A DNA stretch of 64,000 nucleotides from Roseicyclus persicicus (GTDB lineage Bacteria > Pseudomonadota > Alphaproteobacteria > Rhodobacterales > Rhodobacteraceae), in contig NZ_JAAZQQ010000002.1 of the NCBI RefSeq assembly GCF_012395815.1, forward strand, positions 434,001-498,000. The letters run 5' to 3'. Position numbers and translations under genes: made by a program. Below are positions 35,530-44,302 of this stretch, one piece after another (position 1 is the stretch's first letter; every line of letters begins with the position of its first letter). Under the pieces are notes generated by a model, which did not search any database, had not been told where the DNA came from, and saw nothing but the letters and a program-made list of their open reading frames with translations.

Positions 35530-35580
35530 GTGGGGGCCCTGCCCCCACACCCCCGGAGTATTTTCGAAGCAAAGATGGAG
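35530..35580 (+). repeat. Rhodobacterales-type intergenic repeat
   Basis: A hairpin GTGGGGGC-CCT-GCCCCCAC (35530-35548) followed by a C-rich stretch and TATTTTCGAAGCAAAGATGG (35559-35578). This combination recurs, in my recollection, in intergenic regions across Rhodobacterales genomes. It lies between nirB and nirD, upstream of the nirD GTG, where it separates an otherwise overlapping operon. Confidence 0.6.
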
Positions 35581-35588
35581 GCGGGGTC

Positions 35589-35918
35589 GTGAGCTGGATC
35601 GACATCGGATCGCTGGAGGATGTGCCCCTGCGCGGCGCGCGGCTGGTCAAGACGCGCCTGGGCTGCGTCGCGGTGTTCCGCACCGCCGAGGCCGAGGTCT
35701 TCGCGGCGTCGAACGCCTGCCCCCACAAGGGCGGCCCGCTGGTCGAGGGGATCGTGCACGGCACCCGCGTGACCTGCCCGCTGCACAACTGGGTGTTCGA
35801 CCTGGAGACGGGCGCGGCGGTGGGCGAGGACGCCCGGATCGCCACCTACCCGGTGCGGGTCGAGGCGGGCCGGATCCTGATCGACGGCACGGCGCTGGGC
35901 CGGCGGAGCGCGGCCTGA
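35589..35918 (+). CDS. nirD: Nitrite reductase small subunit (Rieske type)
   Basis: 109 residues forming a Rieske [2Fe-2S] domain with the ligand pairs CPHKG (C-x-H) and CPLHNW (C-x2-H), the NirD/NasE layout. It works with NirB to pass electrons from NADH to siroheme. A GTG start at 35589 is used because no ATG fits the family's length. It overlaps nasA by one base (TGATG). Confidence 0.93.
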   Translation: MSWIDIGSLEDVPLRGARLVKTRLGCVAVFRTAEAEVFAASNACPHKGGPLVEGIVHGTRVTCPLHNWVFDLETGAAVGEDARIATYPVRVEAGRILIDGTALGRRSAA

Positions 35919-38557
35919 TGGACGGCGGGTCGCAGGGGCCGGGCCTACCCGAGACGCGGTCGACCTGCCCCTATTGCGGGGTGGGGTGCGGCGTGCTGCT
36001 GCGCCCGAACGGCGCGGGCGGGCTGGCCGTGCGGGGCGACCCGGCGCACCCGGCGAACTACGGGCGGCTGTGTTCCAAGGGCTCGGCGCTGGGGGAGACG
36101 GTGGGCCTGGGGCACCGGCTGACCGCGCCGCGGGTCCACGGGGTCGAGACCGGGTGGGACGACGCCCTGCAGCTGGTGGCCGACCGGTTCCGCGAGACCG
36201 TCGCGGCGCACGGGCCGGATGCCGTGGCCTTCTACGTGTCGGGGCAGCTGCTGACCGAGGACTACTACGTCGCCAACAAGCTGATGAAGGGGTTCATCGG
36301 CTCGGCCAACATCGACACCAACTCGCGGCTGTGCATGGCGTCGAGCGTCGCGGGGCACCGGCGGGCCTTTGGCACCGACACGGTGCCCGGCACCTACGAG
36401 GACCTCGACGCGGCGGACCTGGTGGTGCTGGTGGGATCGAACCTGGCCTGGTGCCACCCGGTGCTGCATCAGCGGGTGATGGCCGCGAAACAGGCGCGCG
36501 GCACCAGGGTGGTGGTGATCGACCCGCGCCGCACGGCCAGCTGCGACGGCGCCGATCTGCACCTGGCCATCGCCCCCGGGGGCGACGCGGCGCTGTTCAA
36601 CCGGCTTCTCTGCGCGATCCACGCGGGCGGCGCGACCGACGCGGCGTTCCTGCGCCATACCGAGGGGTTCGACGCGGCGCTGGCGGCGGCACGGGCGGAT
36701 CGCGGCGAGACCGGGCTGAGCGAGGCCGAGATCGCGGCCTTCTGCCGGCTCTGGATCGGGACCGAGCGGGTGGTGACGGTCTATTCGCAGGGCGTGAACC
36801 AGTCGACGAGCGGCACCGACAAGGTGAACGCGATCCTGAACTGCCACCTGGCGACCGGGCGGATCGGGCGGCCGGGCAGGGGGCCCTTCAGCGTGACGGG
36901 GCAGCCCAACGCCATGGGCGGGCGCGAGGTGGGGGGGCTGGCCAACATGCTGGCCTGCCACCTGGACCTCGAGAACGCGGACCACCGGGCGGCGGTGCGC
37001 GGCTTCTGGCGGGCGCCCGCGATGCCGGACGCGCCGGGGCTTAAGGCGGTCGACATGTTCCGCGCGGTGGGCGCGGGGCGGGTCAAGGCGCTGTGGATCA
37101 TCCACACCAACCCGGCGGTTTCCATGCCCGAGGCCGATGCCGTGCGCGACGCCATCGCCGGCTGCGACTTCGTCGTGGTCAGCGACGTGACCGGGGCGAC
37201 CGACACCGCGCGGCTGGCCCATGTCCTGCTGCCCGCCGCGGCCTGGGCCGAGAAGGACGGGACGGTCACGAACTCGGACCGCACGATCAGCCGCCAGCGC
37301 GCGGTGCTGCCCGCGCCCGGGGCCGCGCGGCCCGACTGGGCGATGCTGGCCGAGGTGGGGCGGCGCATGGGCTGGACGGCGGCCTTCGACTACGCCGGCC
37401 CGGCCGAGATCTTCCGCGAATACGCCGCGCTGTCGGGGATCGCGGGGCGGCTGGGGCGGGATTTCGACATCTCGGGCCTGTCGGGGCTGGACGACGCGGG
37501 CTACGACGGGCTGGCGCCGCTGCGCTGGCCGGTGACGGCGACGCGCGAGGGCGGCCGGTTCTTTGCCGATGGGGCGTTCTTTCACGAGGGCGGCAGGGCG
37601 CGCCTCGTGGCCGTCACCAGCCGCGCGCCGGCCGCGCAGACCTCGGCCGACCACCCGTTCCGGCTCAACACCGGGCGGGTGCGCGACCAGTGGCACACGA
37701 TGACGCGGACGGGGCTGAGCGCGAAGCTGTCGGCGCACCTGGCCGAGCCCTTCCTCGACATCCACCCCGCCGACGCCGCGCGGCTGGGGCTGGCGGCCGC
37801 CGACCTCGCCGAGGTGACGAGCGCCCATGGCCGGGCCATCCTGCGGGTGCGGATCACCGACGCGGTGCAGCCGGGGCAGCTGTTCGCGCCGATGCACTGG
37901 ACCGGCGAGACCGCGCCCTCGGGCCGGATCGACGCGCTGGTCGCGGCGGCGACGGACCCGGTGTCGGGGCAGCCCGAAAGCAAGGCCGCGGTCGTGTCGG
38001 TGCGCCGGATGCAGGCGGCGTGGTACGGCTTCGCCGTCTCGGCGGGTCCGATCCGGCCCGATTGCGCCTACTGGGCGCTGGCCACCACGCGGCAAGGCAC
38101 CCGGGCCGAGCTGGCCGGCCGCGAGGCCCCCGCCGACTGGGAGGCCGAGGCGCGCCGGCTGTTCGACCTGCCCGGGGCCGATGCGACCTCGATCATCGAC
38201 ACCGCGCGCGGCACGGCCCGGATCGCGCTGGAGGAGGACGGGCGGCTTCTGGCGGCACTCTTCGTCTCGCCCGCGCCGGTGGCGGTGATGCGCGACTACC
38301 TGGCGGCGCTGCCCGGCACGGGGGCCGCGGGCGTGCTGACCGGGCGGCCGCCCAAGGACATGCCGGACCCGGGCCCGGTGCTCTGCGCCTGTTTCGGCGT
38401 CGGGATCAACACGATCGTCGCCGCGATCGAGGCGCGCGGGCTGATGAGCGTGGACGCGGTGGGGGCCGCGCTGGAGGCCGGCACGAACTGCGGCTCCTGC
38501 CGCCCCGAGATCGCGGCGCTGCTGGCGCGCGCACCACACAGGGAGGCGGCGGAATGA
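35918..38557 (+). CDS. nasA: Assimilatory nitrate reductase catalytic subunit
   Basis: 879 residues. N-terminal [4Fe-4S] ligands in STCPYCGVGC and LCSKGS; molybdopterin-dinucleotide domains follow (LVVLVGSNLAWCHPVL, QGVNQSTSGTDKVNAI, TGRVRDQWHTMTRTG). The C-terminal 60 residues form a bacterioferredoxin-associated [2Fe-2S] domain (LCACFGVG and NCGSC), which links it to NADH or ferredoxin electron delivery rather than the narrow NarB type. It reduces nitrate to nitrite in the cytoplasm using a bis-MGD cofactor. The next gene overlaps by ATGA. Confidence 0.94.
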   Translation: MDGGSQGPGLPETRSTCPYCGVGCGVLLRPNGAGGLAVRGDPAHPANYGRLCSKGSALGETVGLGHRLTAPRVHGVETGWDDALQLVADRFRETVAAHGPDAVAFYVSGQLLTEDYYVANKLMKGFIGSANIDTNSRLCMASSVAGHRRAFGTDTVPGTYEDLDAADLVVLVGSNLAWCHPVLHQRVMAAKQARGTRVVVIDPRRTASCDGADLHLAIAPGGDAALFNRLLCAIHAGGATDAAFLRHTEGFDAALAAARADRGETGLSEAEIAAFCRLWIGTERVVTVYSQGVNQSTSGTDKVNAILNCHLATGRIGRPGRGPFSVTGQPNAMGGREVGGLANMLACHLDLENADHRAAVRGFWRAPAMPDAPGLKAVDMFRAVGAGRVKALWIIHTNPAVSMPEADAVRDAIAGCDFVVVSDVTGATDTARLAHVLLPAAAWAEKDGTVTNSDRTISRQRAVLPAPGAARPDWAMLAEVGRRMGWTAAFDYAGPAEIFREYAALSGIAGRLGRDFDISGLSGLDDAGYDGLAPLRWPVTATREGGRFFADGAFFHEGGRARLVAVTSRAPAAQTSADHPFRLNTGRVRDQWHTMTRTGLSAKLSAHLAEPFLDIHPADAARLGLAAADLAEVTSAHGRAILRVRITDAVQPGQLFAPMHWTGETAPSGRIDALVAAATDPVSGQPESKAAVVSVRRMQAAWYGFAVSAGPIRPDCAYWALATTRQGTRAELAGREAPADWEAEARRLFDLPGADATSIIDTARGTARIALEEDGRLLAALFVSPAPVAVMRDYLAALPGTGAAGVLTGRPPKDMPDPGPVLCACFGVGINTIVAAIEARGLMSVDAVGAALEAGTNCGSCRPEIAALLARAPHREAAE

Positions 38558-39531
38558 GCCCCGACGCCGACCTCGCCGCCCATGTCGCCACGCTGGGGCG
38601 CGGCCCCGGCCGGTCGCGGTCGCTGACCCGCGCCGAGGCGGCGGAGGCCATGGCCGCGATGCTGTCGGGCCGGGCCGCGCCCGAGGCGGTCGGCGCGCTC
38701 CTGATGCTGCTGCGGGTGAAGGGCGAGACGGCGGAGGAGATCGCGGGCCTTGCCGATGCGGCGCAGGCGGCCTGCCCGGCCCTGCCGCGCGCGGCGCTCG
38801 ACTGGCCCAGCTACGCCGCGGGGCGCACGCGGGGGCTGCCCTGGTTCCTGCTGTCCGCGCGGCTGGTGGCGCGGGCGGGGCACCCCGTGGTGCTGCATGG
38901 CTGGAACGGCTCGGACGAGACGGTGCGGGCGCACCTGGCCGCGGCGGGCATCCCGGTGGCGGACGCCGTGGGGACGCAGGCCGCGCTCGACCGGGCGGGG
39001 GTGGTCTACCTGCCGCTGGAGGCGCTGCACCCGGCGCTGTTCTCGCTGCTGTCGCTGCGGGGGGTGCTGGGGCTGCGGTCCTGCGTCAACACGGTGTGCC
39101 GGATGCTGAACCCTGCGCGCGCGGCGGCAAGCGTGCAGGGGGTGTTCCACCCGTCCTACCGGCTGTTGCAGGCGGATGCGGCGGGCCTCCTGGGGTGGCG
39201 GGCGCTGACGGTCATCAAGGGCGGCGGCGGCGAGTTCGAGCGGCACCCGGGCAAGGGGGTGGCGGGCTTCGGCCTGCGCGGCGGCGCGGCGGTCGACCGG
39301 TCCTACCCGGCCAGCCTCGGCGGGGGCGAGGCGGTGCGCCTGGCCGACGGGCCGCGGCCGGGCACGGGCCTGGCCGGGCTCTGGGACGGCACGACGCCCG
39401 ACCCCTTCGCCGAGGCGGTGGTGATCGGCACGGCGGAACTTGCGCTCGACACGCTGGGGGTCGCAAGGCCCGGCGCGGTGGCGCGGCAGGCCTGGGCGAC
39501 GCGCCTGGCCGGGACGGAGGCGGCGGCATGA
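38554..39531 (+). CDS. TrpD-like glycosyltransferase-family protein of the nas operon
   Basis: 325 residues of the anthranilate phosphoribosyltransferase fold (YbiB-like branch), with LTRAEAAEAMAAMLSG, ALLMLLRVKGETAEEI, VLGLRSCVNTVCRML and VIKGGGGEFERHPGK. The TrpD anthranilate-binding set is not evident. Its role in nitrate assimilation is unknown; YbiB-type relatives bind nucleic acid. It overlaps nasA and cysG by ATGA on each side, so co-expression is firm. Confidence 0.85.
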   Translation: MSPDADLAAHVATLGRGPGRSRSLTRAEAAEAMAAMLSGRAAPEAVGALLMLLRVKGETAEEIAGLADAAQAACPALPRAALDWPSYAAGRTRGLPWFLLSARLVARAGHPVVLHGWNGSDETVRAHLAAAGIPVADAVGTQAALDRAGVVYLPLEALHPALFSLLSLRGVLGLRSCVNTVCRMLNPARAAASVQGVFHPSYRLLQADAAGLLGWRALTVIKGGGGEFERHPGKGVAGFGLRGGAAVDRSYPASLGGGEAVRLADGPRPGTGLAGLWDGTTPDPFAEAVVIGTAELALDTLGVARPGAVARQAWATRLAGTEAAA

Positions 39532-40937
39532 AGAGCTTTCCCATGTTCATCCGCACCACGGGGCGGCGCGTGGTCATCGCGGGCGGCGGCGAACAGGCGG
39601 CGCAGAAGGCGCGGCTGATCCTCAAGACCGACGCGCGGATCGTGCTGGCGGCCCCGACGCTCGACGACGAGCTGGCGGCGCTGGTGGCCGCGGGCCGGGC
39701 CGAGGCCCATGCCGGGCCGGTCACGGCCGCGCTGTTCGAGGGGGCCGCGATGGCCTTCGTCGCCACGGGCTGCCCGGGCTGGGACGCGAGCCTGCACGCG
39801 CTGGCGCAGGCGGCGCGCTGCCCGGTGAACGTGGTCGACCGGCCCGAGCTGTGCGACATCACCACGCCCTCGATCGTGGACCGCGACCCCGTCGTGGTCG
39901 CCATCGGGACGGAGGGCACGGCGCCGGTGCTGGGCCGGGCGTTGAAGACGCAGATCGAGACGATGCTGCCGGCGAACATCGGCGGGCTGGCGGCGTTGGC
40001 CGGGCGGCTGCGCGCCAGCGTGGCGGCGGCGGTGCCGCGGGCGGGGCGGCGCGCGTTCTGGGCCTGGGTCTTCACCGGCGCCCCGCGGGCGGCCTGGGCC
40101 CGGGGCGCCGAGCGCGAGGCGGCGCAGGCGATCAAGGCGGCCATCGCCGCCGGCGGCGCGCCCGGGGCCGAGGCGGCCGGGTCCATCGCGCTGGTGGGCG
40201 CGGGGCCGGGGGCGCGCGACCTGCTGACCCTGCGGGCGGTCGCGCGCCTGCAGGAGGCCGACGTGATCTTCTACGACCGGCTGGTCGACGAGGAGGTGCT
40301 GGAACTGGCGCGGCGCGATGCGGACCGGGTCTTTGTCGGCAAGCATGTCGGCGCCCATGCCTGGCCGCAGGACCGGATCAACGCGGTCATTGTGGCCGAG
40401 GCGCGCAAGGGCCGCCGGGTGGTGCGCCTGAAATCCGGCGACCCCGGCATCTTCGGCCGCGCGGGCGAGGAGATCGACGCCGCGCGGGCGGCCGGCATCC
40501 CGGTCGAGATCGTGCCGGGCGTCACCGCGGCCTCGGCCGCCGGGGCGGCGCTGGGCCACAGCCTGACCGAACGCGGCGTGTCGGACACGCTGGTCCTGTC
40601 GACCGGCACCGGCCGGGCCGAGGACCCGCTGCCCGACTGCACGCGCTTTGCCGGGCCGGGCACGACGACGGCGATCTACATGGGCGTCCGCCAGGCCGAC
40701 CGGATCTGCGCCGCGCTGAGGGCGCGGGGATTGCCCGAGGCGGCCCGGATCGAGCTGTGCATCGACGTGTCCAAACCGACGCAGCGGCTGGTGGCGACGA
40801 CGCTGGCCGGGCTGTGCGACCGGATCCTGCACGATGGCATCAGCGGCTGCGCGATCCTGCTGATCACCTGGCCGGTGCCGGCCGCCTGCGCCGGGGCCGA
40901 CCCGGTGCGCCCGCGCGCGGGGCTTGCCGTGGCCTGA
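39528..40937 (+). CDS. cysG: Siroheme synthase (trifunctional)
   Basis: 469 residues. The N-terminal dehydrogenase/ferrochelatase part starts MKSFPMFIRTTGRRVVIAGGG with the NAD loop, then helical SirC-type region to about 215. The C-terminal uroporphyrinogen-III methyltransferase part begins GSIALVGAGPGARDLLTLRAV (about 222) and includes VGKHVGAH, RLKSGDPGIFGR and VPGVTAASAAGA. It makes siroheme, the cofactor of NirB, which explains its place in the cluster. Last gene of the nas block. Confidence 0.95.
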   Translation: MKSFPMFIRTTGRRVVIAGGGEQAAQKARLILKTDARIVLAAPTLDDELAALVAAGRAEAHAGPVTAALFEGAAMAFVATGCPGWDASLHALAQAARCPVNVVDRPELCDITTPSIVDRDPVVVAIGTEGTAPVLGRALKTQIETMLPANIGGLAALAGRLRASVAAAVPRAGRRAFWAWVFTGAPRAAWARGAEREAAQAIKAAIAAGGAPGAEAAGSIALVGAGPGARDLLTLRAVARLQEADVIFYDRLVDEEVLELARRDADRVFVGKHVGAHAWPQDRINAVIVAEARKGRRVVRLKSGDPGIFGRAGEEIDAARAAGIPVEIVPGVTAASAAGAALGHSLTERGVSDTLVLSTGTGRAEDPLPDCTRFAGPGTTTAIYMGVRQADRICAALRARGLPEAARIELCIDVSKPTQRLVATTLAGLCDRILHDGISGCAILLITWPVPAACAGADPVRPRAGLAVA

Positions 40938-41247
40938 CGCAGGCGCGCGGTCGGGCGGCGGCGCGCGGGCGTTGGACGGTGCCGGGCAAGCCGTAGCGGG
41001 GCATGAGGACCGCTGGCGCAGGGGCGGGGGCCGATGGGTCTCTTGTTCTCGAAGCCACCGAAAGATCCGATATTTCAGTGGTTTCTCAGCCGGGTCCGTT
41101 TCCCGACCGGGCCTGCCGTCCTGGCCGCGACTCCATCGGGAAAGACGCACGGCCTTGCATCCCGCGCGCCCGTCCCCGCGGAACATGGCGGAATCCGAGG
41201 GGTCTTTGTCCTAACGGTCACTTGGCGGAATGCCCTAGTGTCGGACC
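40938..41247. other. Intergenic region before glxA-like gene
   Basis: 310 bases after cysG. No protein-like reading was found on either strand. AT content rises after about 41040 (TGTTCTCGAAGCC, GATATTTCAGTGG), as expected for a promoter region serving the plus-strand regulator at 41248. No hairpin with a T run was seen after cysG. Confidence 0.55.
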
Positions 41248-42288
41248 ATGGCACAGGAACCGAACAACCAGACAGGGCGTCTGACGCGCAGGGTCGTGAT
41301 GGTGACCTATCCCGAGGCGCATATTCTCGACGTCGTGGGCCCGCTCGAGGTGCTGACCGGCGCTAAGTTCTTTCTTCCCGAAGGCCCGGAGCCCTATGCC
41401 GTCACGCTGGTCGCGCCGCATGAAGGGCCGGTCTCCACGACGTCGGGCCTGAGCCTGATGGCCCACAGGTCCTTCGCCGCGGCGATGGCGGATGCCGATC
41501 CGATCGACACGCTGATCGTCAGCGGCGGCCACGGCACCACCGCCGCGCTGGAGGACGCCGAGCTGCTGGCCTTCGTGCGCCAGGCCGCCGGACGGGCGCG
41601 GAGGATCGTCTCGATCTGCACGGGCGCGATGATCCTGGCCGAGCTCGGGCTTCTCGACGGCCGGCGGGCCAGCACCCACTGGTGGTGGTGCCCGATCCTC
41701 GAACGGCGGTATCCCAAGGTGCTTGTCGACCGCGACGCGATCTTCGTCCGCGACGGCGACATCTGGACCTCGGCCGGCGTGACCTCGGGCATGGACCTGG
41801 CCCTTGCGCTGGTCGAGATGGATTTCGGTCACGCCATCGCGCTGCAGGTCGCGCGCTACAACGTGATGTACATGATGCGCCCCGGCGGGCAGTCGCAGTT
41901 CAGCGCGCACCTCGTGGCGCAGCGCGCCGAGGACCCGGCGATCAACGCGACGCTCGACTTCATCCTCGGGAACCCCGGCGATCCGCTGACCGTGACGGCG
42001 CTGGCCGCGCGCGCGGGCCTGTCGGAGCGGACCTTCGCGCGCCGGTTCAAGGACGAGACCGAGATGACGCCCGCCGCCTATGTCGAGACGGCGCGGGTTC
42101 AGGCGGCCCGCGTGGCGCTGGAGACGACGACGACCGGTGTCGAACAGATCGCGCTGCAGACCGGGTTTCAGAACGCCGAGCGGATGCGGCGCGCCTTTCA
42201 GCGGCATCTCGGTGTCTCGGCGACGGATTATCGCGCGCGGTTTCGCGGGTCCGAGGCGGCGGCCCTGATCCGCGACGGCCCCGACTGA
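41248..42288 (+). CDS. GlxA-type transcriptional regulator (DJ-1/PfpI plus AraC)
   Basis: 346 residues. Residues about 10-190 form a DJ-1/PfpI-like class I amidotransferase domain (VSGGHGTTAAL; the nucleophile elbow is SICTGAMILAELGLL with Cys); the AraC-type DNA-binding domain follows from about 235, with ALAARAGLSERTFARRFKDETEMTP and a second helix-turn-helix near VEQIALQTGFQNAERMRRAFQRHLG. GlxA-family proteins control catabolic genes for small nitrogen or amine compounds. The regulon here is unknown. Confidence 0.92.
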   Translation: MAQEPNNQTGRLTRRVVMVTYPEAHILDVVGPLEVLTGAKFFLPEGPEPYAVTLVAPHEGPVSTTSGLSLMAHRSFAAAMADADPIDTLIVSGGHGTTAALEDAELLAFVRQAAGRARRIVSICTGAMILAELGLLDGRRASTHWWWCPILERRYPKVLVDRDAIFVRDGDIWTSAGVTSGMDLALALVEMDFGHAIALQVARYNVMYMMRPGGQSQFSAHLVAQRAEDPAINATLDFILGNPGDPLTVTALAARAGLSERTFARRFKDETEMTPAAYVETARVQAARVALETTTTGVEQIALQTGFQNAERMRRAFQRHLGVSATDYRARFRGSEAAALIRDGPD

Positions 42289-42383
42289 CGCGCGGCCTGT
42301 CCTGACACCCGACCATGCCCACGCGCCGCAGGCCCTGCGTTTGCGCGATCCTCTCCCCATGCCCGAAAATCCCGGTGATCCCC

Positions 42384-42746
42384 ATGAAATTCAAGTTCCT
42401 TGCCCCCGTGCTGGCCGCCCTTCTGGCCGCCTGCGCCGACAGCGGCGCCAATCATGTCCCGATCCTCGACGGCCCCCCGACCGCCGCCTTTCAAGGCGAT
42501 CTGGCCGCCTGCCAGGGCCTTGCCCGCAGCCAGCGCCAGTTCGACCATGAGACCGCGGGCGCGGTCGTGCTCGGGGCGGGCGCAGGTGCGCTCCTGGGTG
42601 CGGCGGACGACCACGGCGATGCGGCCGGCGGCGCGATTGCCGGGGGCCTCGCGGCAGGTGTCGCAGGCGCCGTCAACGCCGGCGAGCGGCGCGAGGCCAT
42701 CGTTGTCGAATGCCTGCAGGGCCGCGGCCACCGGGTCGTCGGCTGA
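42384..42746 (+). CDS. Glycine-zipper lipoprotein
   Basis: 120 residues with a lipoprotein signal ending LLAACAD (lipidated Cys near 17) and a glycine-zipper (GAVVLGAGAGALLG then GGAIAGGLAAGVAGAV, about 62-96). Two further cysteines (LAACQGLA and VVECLQG) may form a disulphide. Glycine-zipper outer-membrane lipoproteins are common in alphaproteobacteria and of unclear role. ATG 42384 is used; the upstream extension has no signal character. Confidence 0.75.
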   Translation: MKFKFLAPVLAALLAACADSGANHVPILDGPPTAAFQGDLAACQGLARSQRQFDHETAGAVVLGAGAGALLGAADDHGDAAGGAIAGGLAAGVAGAVNAGERREAIVVECLQGRGHRVVG

Positions 42747-42777
42747 CCCATCGCCCAGATCACGAAAGGACCGCGAC

Positions 42778-42972
42778 ATGCCCCCCATCGTCTTTCGCCG
42801 CCGTTCCCGGCTGTCCGGGCTTTGGGCCCTGCTCGGGTGGTCCCCGGTCGGGGGCGTTTCGGGCAACCGCGCCTCGCCGCTGCCCACCGCGCCCCGGCTC
42901 CGGCGGGATATCGGCCTGCCCGAGATCGAGCCGGCGCCGCCGATCTACCCCCAGTGTTTCCGCAGGTTCTGA
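42778..42972 (+). CDS. Small hypothetical protein
   Basis: 64 residues beginning MPPIVFRRRSRLSGLWALLGW, with a short hydrophobic patch and a Pro-rich tail ending YPQCFRRF. GAAAGGA lies at suitable spacing upstream of the ATG. Not recognised; it lies in the same direction as its neighbours with small gaps and may be a membrane-associated peptide. Confidence is limited by the length. Confidence 0.45.
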   Translation: MPPIVFRRRSRLSGLWALLGWSPVGGVSGNRASPLPTAPRLRRDIGLPEIEPAPPIYPQCFRRF

Positions 42973-43015
42973 CGCGGGCAACGCGCAGCGCGCGGACCGA
43001 ACAGGGAGGACCATC

Positions 43016-43390
43016 ATGACGAGCCAGACCTTTGCCCTTTTCTACGCACTCCTCGCGGCCCTTCCCGCCGCGATGCATGTGGCGGTCGCCGCGGGGGCGC
43101 CCCTGGGGCGTTTCACGGTCGGCGGGCGGTTCCCGGGCCGCCTGCCGCCGCTCTGGCGGGGACTGGCGCTGGTGCAGGCCGGGCTGCTGGCCGGAATGGC
43201 GCTGGTCGTTCTCGGGCGGGGCGGCGCGCTGTCCACCGGGCTGCCACCGGGATTGTTCTGGCCAGTGCTGGGCCTGACCCTGCTCAGCCTCCTTGCGAAC
43301 GCGGCCAGCCCCTCGCGCCCCGAGCGCCTGCTGTGGACGCCGGTCCTGCTGGGCATGGCCGCAAGCGCCCTCGGGGCGGCATTCCTGTGA
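43016..43390 (+). CDS. Small integral membrane protein
   Basis: 124 residues with four hydrophobic stretches: LFYALLAALPAAMHVAVAA, LVQAGLLAGMALVVLG, FWPVLGLTLLSLLANAA and PVLLGMAASALGAAFL. The AGGGAGGA ribosome site at 43003-43010 precedes ATG 43016. It is first in a run with the NAD(P)-binding protein, another membrane protein and the alpha/beta hydrolase. Function unknown. Confidence 0.7.
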   Translation: MTSQTFALFYALLAALPAAMHVAVAAGAPLGRFTVGGRFPGRLPPLWRGLALVQAGLLAGMALVVLGRGGALSTGLPPGLFWPVLGLTLLSLLANAASPSRPERLLWTPVLLGMAASALGAAFL

Positions 43391-43422
43391 TCCCCCTTCA
43401 GCCTCGCCCGAAAGGACAGCCC

Positions 43423-44277
43423 GTGCGAACCGTCTTCATCGCCGGAGCGACCGGCTACCTCGGCCGCCACCTGTGTGCGGAATACCGCGGACGCGGCTGG
43501 CGCGTCCGGGCCCTGGTCCGGGACGTCGGGCGCGCGCGTGACCTCGACGCCGACGAGTTGGTCGAGGCCGAAGCCACCCGGCCGGACAGCCTTGGCGGTG
43601 TCATGGAGGGGGCCGACCTGGTCATCTCTGCCCTGGGCATCACCCGGCAGGCGGATGGGCTGGGGTATCGGGACGTCGACTACCAGGCGAACCTCAACCT
43701 GCTGGATGAGGCGCTGTCCGCCCGCGTGCCACGCTTTGCCTATATCCATGTGCTGAACGCCGAGCACATGGCGCATGTGCCGCTGGTCGCCGCCAAGGCG
43801 GCCTTTGTCCGGGCGCTGGAGGAGGCCGGGATTGCCTCGACCGTGATCGCGCCGTCGGGGTATTTCTCGGACATGGCCGATGTGCTGGCCACGGCGCGGT
43901 CGGGCCGGGCCTGGCTATTCCGGGGCGGCGCGCATCGGATCAACCCGATCCATGGGGCGGATCTGGCCAGGGCCACGGCGGATGCCATCGACCGGGGCCG
44001 GGATTGGCTGGACGTGGGCGGGCCCGACATCTTCAGCCAGGCCGAGCTGGTCGAGGCCGCGTTCCGCGCCGCCGGCAAGCCGGTGAAGATCACGTGGCTG
44101 CCGGACTGGCTCCGCCGCGCGGCCCTGGTGTTGCTGCCGCGGCTGACCCCGCGCCGCATCCATGGCCCGGCGGTGTTCTTCCTGAGCGCGCTCGGGCTGG
44201 ACATGGTGGGCGCACCCCACGGCACCCGGCACCTCGACGCCTATCTCGCGGCGCTCGCGGACGGGCGTCCCGGGTGA
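43423..44277 (+). CDS. NAD(P)-binding atypical SDR protein
   Basis: 284 residues. Rossmann motif VFIAGATGYLGRHLC at the N-terminus, typical of extended/atypical SDRs (NmrA-like, complex I NDUFA9-like). A TIVIAPSGYFSDMADVL-like active region replaces the canonical YxxxK. GTG at 43423 is chosen because AAAGGA lies upstream and the Rossmann strand follows at once. The substrate is unknown. Confidence 0.82.
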   Translation: MRTVFIAGATGYLGRHLCAEYRGRGWRVRALVRDVGRARDLDADELVEAEATRPDSLGGVMEGADLVISALGITRQADGLGYRDVDYQANLNLLDEALSARVPRFAYIHVLNAEHMAHVPLVAAKAAFVRALEEAGIASTVIAPSGYFSDMADVLATARSGRAWLFRGGAHRINPIHGADLARATADAIDRGRDWLDVGGPDIFSQAELVEAAFRAAGKPVKITWLPDWLRRAALVLLPRLTPRRIHGPAVFFLSALGLDMVGAPHGTRHLDAYLAALADGRPG

Positions 44278-44302
44278 GATCCTCCCAGGAAAGGACGGAC
44301 CC

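Noticed and set aside
32960-35845. A 961-residue minus-strand ORF antisense to nirB and nirD
   Set aside because: Pure Arg/Gln/Leu/Ala-rich shadow of the GC-biased nirB frame; nirB itself has complete motifs and the shadow has none.
35945-38539. An 864-residue minus-strand ORF antisense to nasA
   Set aside because: Same cause: composition is Arg/His/Gly-heavy, and nasA carries all family motifs on the plus strand.
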